From: Bacteroidales bacterium
GTDB taxonomy: Bacteria > Bacteroidota > Bacteroidia > Bacteroidales > UBA932
Reading direction: 5' to 3'
Assembly: GCA_016290725.1 (NCBI GenBank)
Contig: JAEEUZ010000002.1
Coordinates: 1-44,714 of the forward strand
DNA: 44,714 bases
Every line of letters begins with the position of its first letter. The first letter of the stretch is position 1. Position numbers and translations under genes: made by a program. Below, piece by piece: positions 32,984-41,177 of the stretch. The notes below the pieces were generated by a model. The model saw only the letters and a program-made list of their open reading frames with translations. It was not told the origin of the DNA and did not search any database.

Positions 32984-34492
32984 CTATTCTACGAATTCGT
33001 AGCGATAGATAGCAGGTTGTCCGTCATTGTCGTCCCCAACCCAAACGCAATTGTGCGCATAATCCACGCAAACGGATTCTTCATTTTGAATAGTGGGCAG
33101 TTCAATCCTGTCTATAAGCTGATGCGCATCGCCGGTGAAAACGAATATCTTGTGGGATTCGGAATCCACTACCCAGAGCCAGTCGTTCACCGGGTCATAC
33201 CAAAGGTCTGCTATTTCCCTGATAATGGATGTAATGTCTTTAAGATTAATCTTTTCGATCTTCTCACCTGCGAGTGTATACTTCCACAGATACGGCCCAG
33301 CCTGAGAACCGGTATAAATAATGTCATCCTTATAATAGGTAATGCCCTCCAGGCCAGAATTGCCGAAATTTCCGTCAACGGCCTCCTGGACGACAAATAG
33401 ATTCGTCCTTTCCGTAAAATTTGGTTGGCTTATCTTTGCAACTCTCTGGGAGCCCTCGATGCACACCAGAAGGTCTCCGGTCATAGGATTACGGGTAACT
33501 CCCTCAAGGTCCGTAGAGAAGTGCTTGATGTTCTGAACTTTGCCATCGAATGAAACCTTTGCGAGCTGTCCTTCGTCGCCGACGGCCCATAAGGCCTCGC
33601 CATCTTCCGTAAGACAGATGCCGGAGAGTTCCTGAACGTTCACATCAATCTTCGTGGGCTTCCCCAGAGAGGGAACGCGGGGAATGTAGCCGTCGAAAGG
33701 CACAAGGCTTGAGGTGATATTACCCAAATCCAGGGTTTGACCACGGATAATTCTCTCATTTCCGGTGTGTCTATACATTACCGAGTAATTACCGCCTTTG
33801 CCGAAATAGAAAATAAAACCGCTCTTGAATGCCGTTATTCCAGGGAAATGCAGAGTGATTTTTCCTCCCTCCAAAGCACTCTCAATCTCGGCCTTGCTGC
33901 CTTTTGTCGGACGAAGGACACCCTCATCGTTGGTAGAGCATGTAATTTCACAACTCTTGAACACGAGATCCTCCTTACCAGCCCCTGTGAGATAGAAACA
34001 GTCGTAGTCTCCTTCAACGGAAAGAGTAAGGGTACTTGTGAATGGTTTGAAAGTGAAAACCCCTTCACTCAGGTAAGCCGCGAATATCTCATAATCGGGA
34101 TTCAGGAATTGCACAGTCTCTCCGGTGAGGTCGCCGTCATTATAAATCTTATCGGAAGGAAATGCCGCATAAAGGCCATCCGGCCTCGCAGGAAAATCAA
34201 ACAGCCTTCCGGAAAGATTGACTTTTGCCGTTTTTCCGTCGGCCGATATATTTTCTGCTTCAAGAATCACATCCATGGAAGCAGGAGCATAACTGCCGCG
34301 GACGTTAATCTTGTCCCCGGGTTTCCAGGGATGGCCTTCAGGGCATACAAAAGTATACTCTCCAGGAGCGGGGGCAACCCAGCCATCTGAGGGCTGGCCA
34401 GGCTCATCCGGATTATTTGGCGTACAGGAAATGAAGCACGGCAACAGAAGCCATGCTGTAAAAAGAACCGATGCTATAAATCTGCTTTTCAT
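32984..34492 (-). CDS. Fimbrillin-like / SdiA-regulated-type beta-propeller lipoprotein
   Basis: A 502-residue lipoprotein (FISC, Cys23). Residues about 40-265 form a fimbrillin-like beta domain (PWKPGDKINVRGSY...), and residues about 280-500 form a beta-propeller of the SdiA-regulated / esterase-like phytase type: LSGICLTEDGEALWAVGDEG, LEGVTRNPMTGDLLVCIEG, LEGITYYKDDIIYTGS and VWVGDDNDG. No confirmed activity is known to me for this subfamily. Related propellers bind calcium and sometimes cleave phosphoesters, which would fit the phosphatases nearby. It starts one base after the stop of the thioredoxin-like gene. Confidence 0.7.
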   Translation of the reverse strand: MKSRFIASVLFTAWLLLPCFISCTPNNPDEPGQPSDGWVAPAPGEYTFVCPEGHPWKPGDKINVRGSYAPASMDVILEAENISADGKTAKVNLSGRLFDFPARPDGLYAAFPSDKIYNDGDLTGETVQFLNPDYEIFAAYLSEGVFTFKPFTSTLTLSVEGDYDCFYLTGAGKEDLVFKSCEITCSTNDEGVLRPTKGSKAEIESALEGGKITLHFPGITAFKSGFIFYFGKGGNYSVMYRHTGNERIIRGQTLDLGNITSSLVPFDGYIPRVPSLGKPTKIDVNVQELSGICLTEDGEALWAVGDEGQLAKVSFDGKVQNIKHFSTDLEGVTRNPMTGDLLVCIEGSQRVAKISQPNFTERTNLFVVQEAVDGNFGNSGLEGITYYKDDIIYTGSQAGPYLWKYTLAGEKIEKINLKDITSIIREIADLWYDPVNDWLWVVDSESHKIFVFTGDAHQLIDRIELPTIQNEESVCVDYAHNCVWVGDDNDGQPAIYRYEFVE

Positions 34493-34493
34493 T

Positions 34494-35198
34494 CTATAAC
34501 GCTGCTGTATAAGATTTTTCTACTTTTCCTTCGGAGGAAACCACATAATACACCGGGGAAAGACGTATGTCGTAAACCTCGCTGGCATTATCCGGGGTAT
34601 ATAACTCCCAGCCCTCCGGTTTTGGAATTGAACTGTAACCAAGGCCGATGGCAATCTTTCTCACTCCATCCCACTCCGGATCCAGCGAAAGCTTTTCAAT
34701 AGCCTTCAAGCATGAAGGGCAGGACATGTCAATCACAAGGACAAGAGTCCTTTCTCCGGAAAGAACGACATCGGGCACAACCGCTTCCGACCCTTCCGTA
34801 TTGATGTTGATCCATCCTCGCCGCCTGACGTATGGCCGGCACTCATCTTCATTCAGAATGCCATCCTTTACCATCCTGTCTACCGCATGAGAATATAACG
34901 AAGCGTTTCGGCAAGGAGAAAAAACGCTGTAAAATGCTCCGTCCATCCACTCGGAATAGACATAATAGGCCACTTCGTCTTTCAAGAGCCGGTTGTACAG
35001 TACATCCAATGCAGCTATGGCATCATTTTCAGGAGAAGAAACCGCAAGTTCCGCGAAGTCCGCAAAGCGGTCCTCGCTCACCTGGATGTCGTCTTCCAAC
35101 AGTGGCACATCCTTCCAGAACCCGGAAAGGGAGCCTGTGGAACACCCCGCCAGGAGACATATGAGACATGCAACGGTAGCCGGGAAACGCAGGCGCAT
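34494..35198 (-). CDS. Thioredoxin-like lipoprotein with CPSC motif
   Basis: A 234-residue lipoprotein (LAGC, Cys19). An N-terminal helical region (about 35-140) resembles the DUF5106-type domain that Bacteroidota attach to thioredoxin folds. The C-terminal half is thioredoxin-like: TLVLVIDMSCPSCLKAIEKL with Cys160 and Cys163, then a cis-Pro-like LSPVYYVVSSEG segment. CPSC is an unusual version of the CxxC redox motif. The start at 35198 was preferred to one eight codons upstream because it leaves a 10-base gap to the previous stop and gives a good signal peptide. Its likely job is disulfide handling for cysteine-containing exported partners. Confidence 0.65.
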   Translation of the reverse strand: MRLRFPATVACLICLLAGCSTGSLSGFWKDVPLLEDDIQVSEDRFADFAELAVSSPENDAIAALDVLYNRLLKDEVAYYVYSEWMDGAFYSVFSPCRNASLYSHAVDRMVKDGILNEDECRPYVRRRGWININTEGSEAVVPDVVLSGERTLVLVIDMSCPSCLKAIEKLSLDPEWDGVRKIAIGLGYSSIPKPEGWELYTPDNASEVYDIRLSPVYYVVSSEGKVEKSYTAAL

Positions 35199-35208
35199 TG
35201 AAAAACTC

Positions 35209-36873
35209 CTATTTAAGCTCAAACAGCTTGTTTAAGCCGGTTTTACTGTCAAAGACATTGTTGTTTGCAAGGGCGATGCTATACTCCGGACGGTCTGGAA
35301 GAAGAGGGTCCTCAAGAGACAGATACAATGTACCCTTTGCCGATGGCAGGGTGAAATGCGTCTCAGTCACATGCCAGCCAGGATGCCAGGTGCGGGGATC
35401 CGAACGCACGGGGAACGTGCTCCTGGAACCATCGCTGCCCACAAAAACGAAATTGGCCGAACGCGGATTAGCCGGAGCTGCAAAGCCCCTGTTGCAGAAA
35501 CGCATGTATACAGTGAAGTCTTTTCCTGCCTGAGGATTCTCTGAATAAAAGGCATCCTTCAGGACAAGACGATACCCAAGACGGGCTTTGATTTCGTCCA
35601 TGCAACCGCTGTTTTGCCAGCGGGAAAGCACAGTGCTGTTATAACCGCTGTTGAGGTATGTCCAATGGTAGTCGCTCATGTCCTTGAGCGATGCATCACA
35701 GGTGCAGTAATCGGACTTCTTGCAAGTCTCGCCTCCCATAAGGACATAACGGGTATCCGCCTTCCAGAATGCACGGTCGTTTGGTTCATTGTCGAATGTG
35801 CCGGAATCATTGGAAGAGGCGCCGAAACAATCATTATGGCCCGACAGCCGCGAGAGTGAACTTCCGTCGTGGGCCATGTCCGCGGTGAGAGTGTCCTTCA
35901 GGGAGAGGTTGTACATCCTCATCTTGAACTGAGGAGTACGGAGCGCAACCTGACGGGACTCCGGAAGGGCGGCAAGAAGGGCCTCGGTGAGTTGTTTGCG
36001 AGGGGCATAATCTGCATTGGAAGACGGCTCCATGATGAAATTGGCCGTGTAATACCATTCCCCCCATACGCCCACAAAGCCGGCCTGAAGGACGAAAATC
36101 ACATCCTCGTTCTTTTGGAAAATGGGCTTCAACTGCTCCACGTGCCTGAGTACCACATCAACTTTGGGATCCCATGGCTTGGAATCCTCATCGTTTTGGT
36201 ATGCGAACCTGAGGACACATTTGATTCCCGCCTCGCGGATGGCGTCAAGAGAACTCTGAATCATGTCCAGATATGCCTTTGAGATATCTCCGTTCATGAA
36301 ATCCGTAAGGTAGAAACCCACATACATCAAAGACATACCCTGGGTTTTTACCGCCTTGGCGGCAGATACCTTGACAGGATTTGATGCGGAGAAGATGTCC
36401 ACTGCACCGCCATAGAACCCTCTTTCGGGATTATAAATGATATCTTCGGATTCTGTAAAAGTAACTTTCACTCCGGGAAGATCCGTCTCCATATCCACAG
36501 GAGGAGGAGTGGGTTCTGTAACCAGAGGAAGAATTGAAAACTTAACCAGACATGTCAGTTCCGGGTAATCACCGTCTTCTTCTTGAATAAAGCTGATTGT
36601 CACTTCGGTTTCCTTCTTGGGAGCGCCCAGAGTAACTTTGTACTGGCGGTATCCAACAACCAGAATTGAAACCAGGGAAGAATTGCTGGCACTCACATCT
36701 ATGTATCCTGAAGACGGGCTGTCTACAGTAAGGACAAAACTCTTATACGCCTCTATCTGTTTTCCAGGCAAACCGGAAACAGTAAGATCATCCTCGCCCA
36801 CAGAGTTGAAAAAGTCAAAACAGGACACAAACGAGAAGGCGGCAGCCAGAACCAGGGAGGCAAAGCGTTTCAT
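35209..36873 (-). CDS. DUF4874-DUF4832 lipoprotein (copy 2)
   Basis: A 554-residue lipoprotein (FVSC, Cys18). It has an Ig/BACON-like N-terminal domain (about 30-115), the DUF4874 domain opening with NPERGFY (148-154) and including QAGFVGVWGEWYYT (Glu272), and a C-terminal DUF4832 domain (about 440-554) with ENPQAGKDFTVYMRFCNRGFA and the terminal TGLNKLFELK. It is a tandem paralogue of the next gene upstream, with related DNA at the 3' ends, and is nine bases from it. The function is not known to me from experiment. The predicted barrel, aromatic-rich GEW motif and PUL context suggest a glycosidase or lyase. Confidence 0.8.
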   Translation of the reverse strand: MKRFASLVLAAAFSFVSCFDFFNSVGEDDLTVSGLPGKQIEAYKSFVLTVDSPSSGYIDVSASNSSLVSILVVGYRQYKVTLGAPKKETEVTISFIQEEDGDYPELTCLVKFSILPLVTEPTPPPVDMETDLPGVKVTFTESEDIIYNPERGFYGGAVDIFSASNPVKVSAAKAVKTQGMSLMYVGFYLTDFMNGDISKAYLDMIQSSLDAIREAGIKCVLRFAYQNDEDSKPWDPKVDVVLRHVEQLKPIFQKNEDVIFVLQAGFVGVWGEWYYTANFIMEPSSNADYAPRKQLTEALLAALPESRQVALRTPQFKMRMYNLSLKDTLTADMAHDGSSLSRLSGHNDCFGASSNDSGTFDNEPNDRAFWKADTRYVLMGGETCKKSDYCTCDASLKDMSDYHWTYLNSGYNSTVLSRWQNSGCMDEIKARLGYRLVLKDAFYSENPQAGKDFTVYMRFCNRGFAAPANPRSANFVFVGSDGSRSTFPVRSDPRTWHPGWHVTETHFTLPSAKGTLYLSLEDPLLPDRPEYSIALANNNVFDSKTGLNKLFELK

Positions 36874-36882
36874 ATATCTGTT

Positions 36883-38538
36883 TTATTTGAGTTCAAACAA
36901 TTTGTTAAGGCCGGTTTCGCTGTCGAAAACGCCTTCGTTGGCAAGCGCAATGCTATACTCCGGACGGTTGGTGAGCATAGGATCCGACAATTCAAGATAG
37001 AATGTGCCTTTGGACACGGGCATTGTCAAACTTGCATGCGCAACATGCCAGCCGGGATGCCAGGTACGGGGATCTGCATCCAGCTGGGCTTTGGTAACGG
37101 AACCGTCCGAACCCTTGAATACCACGTACGCATTCCTGGGGTTCATAGGTGCCGCAAAACCGCGGTTTCCTATCCGCAGTGTAATTGTAATCTCCTTTCC
37201 TGCTGAAGGATTGGGAGTATAGAACAGGTCCTGCAGGGTAAGACGGTAGCCAAGACGGTCTACAATCTGATTGTAGCAGCCTGTTTCTTTCCAGCGGCTT
37301 ATTACGCCTCCGTGGAAAGTATTGTTCAGATATGTCCAGTGATAGTCTTTCATATTCTGGAGTGTAGCTGAGCAAAGACAGTAGACAGACATTTCACATG
37401 TTTCCCCGCCCATTATCGTGTAACGGGTTTCAGCTTTCCAGTAATTTCTCTGTACTGTACTTTCAAATGTGCCCCTGTCGTTGGCATCTGCCCCGAAGCA
37501 GTCGTTGTGACCGCCCAGACGAGCCAGGACAGTGGGTTGATATGCAGTAGCCGCGGTTATGGTATCCTTAAGCTCCATCCCGTACATCTTCATTTTATAC
37601 TTTGGCGTGCGCAGCTGAATCTGACGGTTTTCCGGAAGAGCTTCCAGAAGCGCATCCACCAGATTCTTGCGGGGAGCCCAATCCTGGTCTGTCTTGGGAT
37701 TGGAATTAAAGTGGGAAGTATAATACCACTCTCCCCATACGCCGACAAAACCTGCCTGCATAACGAAGATGACGTCGGCATTCTGCTGAAGAAGAGGCTT
37801 AAGTTGCTCCACATGGCGCATAACAACGTCAATATCAGCATCCCATGGCGTTTCTCCTTCGCTGTCTGAGTATGAGAATCTCAGGATACACTTGGCGCCA
37901 CCTTCACGCAGCGCGTCGAAGCACCCCTGAATCAAATCAAGTTGCTCCTGGGGCAGATCCTTATCCACAAAATCCGACATGATAAAGCCAAGATAGAAAA
38001 GCGTACGCCCCAGGCGACGCTGAGCAAGCACCCCTTCTGCAGTAAGGGCCTGGCTGGCCTTCCTTATATCGGCAGGACAGTAAAAACCGCGTTCCGGATT
38101 GGTGATGTGGTCGAATGACTCGGTGAAACTCACCTTGACGCCGTCAAGGTCTTCCGAAGGCCCGGCGGGATACTCTTCGGCCTCTTTCTTTTTGATTGTA
38201 AATTTGATGACTGCGCTGGCGGCATCGTAACCGCCGGCATCATCCTGTGTAAAGGTAATTGTTATGGGCGTATCCTGCTCTGGCGCGCCGGTAGCAACCG
38301 AATATACCCGTCTTTTCCTGAGAGCAATGCTCACCAGTTCCGGCTTGTCCACCTCATAGTAGATTACGCCATCCGACAGAGATGATACCGTAAGAGTGAA
38401 AACATCGTAGGCTTCAACGGGTTCTGTCGGGGCGCCGGTTATAGTGAATTCGGGATTCCAAAGGGCGTTCGGATCCTCGCCAGGCTTACAGGCGACGGCT
38501 GCAATGGCAACCATGGCGCAAAGCAGAAAACGTTTCAT
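36883..38538 (-). CDS. DUF4874-DUF4832 lipoprotein (copy 1)
   Basis: A 551-residue lipoprotein (VAC, Cys17), with the same layout as its downstream paralogue: an Ig-like domain (about 30-118), DUF4874 with NPERGFY (147-153) and QAGFVGVWGEWYYT (Glu270), and a DUF4832 C-terminus ending TGLNKLFELK. I placed the start at 38538. The longer in-frame start at 38571 would put a strong hairpin terminator inside the coding region and would spoil the signal peptide. An intra-operon terminator lies just upstream, so this gene and those after it are probably expressed at lower levels than susCD. Confidence 0.8.
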   Translation of the reverse strand: MKRFLLCAMVAIAAVACKPGEDPNALWNPEFTITGAPTEPVEAYDVFTLTVSSLSDGVIYYEVDKPELVSIALRKRRVYSVATGAPEQDTPITITFTQDDAGGYDAASAVIKFTIKKKEAEEYPAGPSEDLDGVKVSFTESFDHITNPERGFYCPADIRKASQALTAEGVLAQRRLGRTLFYLGFIMSDFVDKDLPQEQLDLIQGCFDALREGGAKCILRFSYSDSEGETPWDADIDVVMRHVEQLKPLLQQNADVIFVMQAGFVGVWGEWYYTSHFNSNPKTDQDWAPRKNLVDALLEALPENRQIQLRTPKYKMKMYGMELKDTITAATAYQPTVLARLGGHNDCFGADANDRGTFESTVQRNYWKAETRYTIMGGETCEMSVYCLCSATLQNMKDYHWTYLNNTFHGGVISRWKETGCYNQIVDRLGYRLTLQDLFYTPNPSAGKEITITLRIGNRGFAAPMNPRNAYVVFKGSDGSVTKAQLDADPRTWHPGWHVAHASLTMPVSKGTFYLELSDPMLTNRPEYSIALANEGVFDSETGLNKLFELK

Positions 38539-38549
38539 GGTGTCAATGG

Positions 38550-38584
38550 AAAAACAAGGAGGCCGGGCCATGCCGGCCTCCTTG
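38550..38584 (-). terminator. Strong intra-operon hairpin terminator
   Basis: CAAGGAGGCCGG (38555-38566) and CCGGCCTCCTTG (38573-38584) form a perfect 12 bp stem with a six-base loop. On the minus strand it is followed by TTTTT (38554-38550). It lies 13 bases after the CBM9-like gene's stop and 11 bases before the next ATG, so it probably reduces transcription of the downstream genes or protects the susCD-side mRNA end. Confidence 0.85.
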
Positions 38585-38597
38585 ATAGGATTAACAA

Positions 38598-39317
38598 TTA
38601 CTTAACAGTGGTAACCTGAAGGAGGGGTGCATGACCTGCAGGGTTCTTTTCAGGATCCGGAGTAGCGTTGGGAAGGATACCAACGGAGTTCCAGTTCTGC
38701 TGGATGTCCACACCGAGAGAGAAATTGTCGGCAAGTTTTCCGCCGGGATACATTTCGCGGATCAGGCGGATTTCATACTGGTTGCCGCTACCTGCGCCGG
38801 AGCAGAAGTTGGAGCCTTCTCCCACAACCTCTTCCCAGCAGCCTTCCCAACCGTTGCCACCGACTTCACCAACCCACTTGTGGCCTGAAGGGTTGTAGCT
38901 GCAGAACTCGCCGTCGGCAAAGATTGCACCTTCAGTCATGATATCGGCGCAAGCCTCTGCAAACTGGTCTCCGTAACCGCCGGTTTCGGTTTTTCCGTCA
39001 CCGTTGATGTACATGTGGAAGGGAACCCATGCGCGATCTGCGATGTCTTCACCCACAAACTGGAAGTAGATGTACACATAGTACGCATCGGCATAGACCT
39101 TAAGGGTCTTGAGAGAAGAATAGGTGTTGCCCTCTGCGGTTTTGGCTACCGCAACCTTGCTTGCATCAAGCTTGGCCCAGTCGTCGAAGTTACCGTCGAT
39201 CTTGATGGGAGCTTCATAGTCGCTCTTGCCACGGCCACCTTTGCCGCCTTCCTTTTCCTGACAGGAAACGAAACAAATCATGGCTGCTACGGCCAGAAAT
39301 GCAAATACTTTTTTCAT
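38598..39317 (-). CDS. CBM9/DOMON-like lipoprotein (SusE position)
   Basis: A 239-residue lipoprotein (FVSC, Cys19) with a Gly/Lys-rich linker (GGKGGRGKS), then a sugar-binding-like beta-sandwich starting PIKIDGNFDDWAKLD, a hallmark opening of CBM9-type domains, with YVYIYFQF and YEIRLIREMYPGG further on. In this position after susD, Bacteroidales usually encode a surface glycan-binding lipoprotein (SusE/F or SGBP). It is separated from susD by 62 AT-rich bases in which I see no clear promoter. Carbohydrate binding is inferred. Confidence 0.75.
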   Translation of the reverse strand: MKKVFAFLAVAAMICFVSCQEKEGGKGGRGKSDYEAPIKIDGNFDDWAKLDASKVAVAKTAEGNTYSSLKTLKVYADAYYVYIYFQFVGEDIADRAWVPFHMYINGDGKTETGGYGDQFAEACADIMTEGAIFADGEFCSYNPSGHKWVGEVGGNGWEGCWEEVVGEGSNFCSGAGSGNQYEIRLIREMYPGGKLADNFSLGVDIQQNWNSVGILPNATPDPEKNPAGHAPLLQVTTVK

Positions 39318-39379
39318 AATTGTTAATAATTAAAGAATTAGTTAATAAAGATTTTGGGTATTGTTTAGATTTTAGAAAA

Positions 39380-41164
39380 CTATCTAATTTGAGTCATACC
39401 GGTTGTGTTGATTTCATCTTCCGGAAGCAGAAGGGCGATCCTGAGGTCGGTATAAGGAATCACTTCATAAGGGTGATAACCCACATAACGGCGGTCGAGG
39501 CTCTTGCGGTTGCGATAGACATCGAACATGCGGTGTCCCTCGAAGCAGAGTTCCATCCTGCGTTCATCCAGAATCACATCAAGTGCATCGGTATAGCCGT
39601 GCATATCCGTTTCCGAGAACATGGCTGTTGCAGGGAGACCGGCACGGCGGCGGATGATGTTCACATCTTCCAGAGCACCGGCGACGTCGCTGGTATGATA
39701 CCGGGCCTCCGCCCTGTTCAGGACCACTTCACCCCAACGGAGGAATACAGGAGAGGTGAGCATGGGATTACCATCCTGATAGCTGAACTTGGTATTATAG
39801 TAAATCACATACTTACCACCGTTATTCCTGATACCTTCTTTACCCGTATCGCAGTTGGGACGCACGAATACACGGCTCTGATATCCGTCCACGGCCTTTT
39901 GCTGGACAAAATCATATCCGGTCACATAATACTCTCCACGACGGTCAGGATCTGCGGAAGGAACAGCCTTGTATGTCTTTCCGGAGAACTTGAAATCCAC
40001 GGAGCCGTCGGCGTTCTTGGTAAGGCCGCTTGCAACGTATGTGGAGCAGAAGTCGTTTGTGGGTTCATCTTTGTAGGGAAGAGTGACCATAACTTTGCCG
40101 TCCTTTTTGTCTCCGGGCATAATGAAGTATGATGCGAAGCGTTTGTCGGCATGTACGCCGTCAACGTCATAACGCTGGAACAGGTCGATAAGGATTTCGC
40201 TCCAGTAATGTTCGCCCCATCCTTTCACATCGTGAAGATACATGGATGCGATGGATGCTTCAGCATGGTCCGGCTGTGCGATTTCGTCGGATGTGTCGTG
40301 AGCCACGCACCAGATTGTTTCTTCGTGATTGTAGGTGTGGGTTGGATAGTCTGCATAGTCATAACCCGTGGTCACGGATGACGGAGCGTGGGCCATAAGT
40401 TCATTACAGACGGTCAGGCAATCCGACCAATTCTCCATATAAAGATATACACGTGAGAGAAGGGCGCGGGCGGCATCGGCAGAGACATATCCTTTGTTGC
40501 CGCGGTTTCCGCCATTGGCCGCCTCATAACCATCCATATATTTGATGGCGGCTTTGAGGTCCTTCACCACCTGGTCATAAATCTCGCCAACAGTAGAACG
40601 TTTTGTCTCTGAAGCATCCGTACCTACGCGAAGCACCACACCGGGATTGTCGCGGCCGCACACATAAGGCTGGGCAAAAAGCGTAACCATGTGGAAATGC
40701 GCTATTGCACGGAAGAAATAGTTTTCTCCGAGCAGGTGGTCGCTCAACTGATCGTTCCCTTCGGTGGGAATAATAGCCGAAATATTGGTGTTTGCTACAT
40801 TGATGATTTTGTAGGCAATCCACCAGGTGTAATAGATATTCTTCTGGGTGGGAATATCCTTGTAAGTATAAGCATAAGTGAACGGGTCTTCACTCATGCC
40901 GGATACGGTAACATTGTCTCCACGCAATTCCGAAAGTTGGAAATAGTGGCGCACATAGTAGTTGCCGCTTTCACCGCCGCTCTGCCCTTTGTATGCAAGC
41001 TTTTCCTTGAAAAGGGCGTAAATGCCGTCAGTGGTATAGATTGCCGACGAGGGGTTCTCCTTGAGCTGGTTGGGAGTCATGGAGTCGGACGAATAGAAAT
41101 CCATCTCGCATGAAGATACCGACAGTGCCAGGGTGGCCAATGCTATTGCAAATATCTTTTTCAT
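39380..41164 (-). CDS. SusD-family glycan-binding lipoprotein
   Basis: A 594-residue outer-membrane lipoprotein (SSC, Cys19) that forms the lid over the SusC channel and binds oligosaccharide. Family features are TPR-like helices, the NYFFRAIAHFHMV segment and LNRAEARYHT, followed by VNIIRRRAGLPAT and the C-terminal ELCFEGHRMFDVYR motif. The annotated ATG at 41164 gives a proper lipoprotein signal peptide; an upstream in-frame start at 41197 would overlap the end of susC. The gene lies 13 bases after susC. Confidence 0.93.
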   Translation of the reverse strand: MKKIFAIALATLALSVSSCEMDFYSSDSMTPNQLKENPSSAIYTTDGIYALFKEKLAYKGQSGGESGNYYVRHYFQLSELRGDNVTVSGMSEDPFTYAYTYKDIPTQKNIYYTWWIAYKIINVANTNISAIIPTEGNDQLSDHLLGENYFFRAIAHFHMVTLFAQPYVCGRDNPGVVLRVGTDASETKRSTVGEIYDQVVKDLKAAIKYMDGYEAANGGNRGNKGYVSADAARALLSRVYLYMENWSDCLTVCNELMAHAPSSVTTGYDYADYPTHTYNHEETIWCVAHDTSDEIAQPDHAEASIASMYLHDVKGWGEHYWSEILIDLFQRYDVDGVHADKRFASYFIMPGDKKDGKVMVTLPYKDEPTNDFCSTYVASGLTKNADGSVDFKFSGKTYKAVPSADPDRRGEYYVTGYDFVQQKAVDGYQSRVFVRPNCDTGKEGIRNNGGKYVIYYNTKFSYQDGNPMLTSPVFLRWGEVVLNRAEARYHTSDVAGALEDVNIIRRRAGLPATAMFSETDMHGYTDALDVILDERRMELCFEGHRMFDVYRNRKSLDRRYVGYHPYEVIPYTDLRIALLLPEDEINTTGMTQIR

Positions 41165-41177
41165 AATTTCCTTGCTT

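Noticed and set aside
38538..38571. Upstream start for the first DUF4832 gene (MARPPCFSIDT...)
   Set aside because: It would begin within the stem-loop of a strong terminator and would bury the lipoprotein signal peptide.
39318..39379. Possible promoter between susD and the CBM9-like gene
   Set aside because: The 62-base gap is AT-rich, but no TAnnTTTG box with a -33 element is present on the minus strand.
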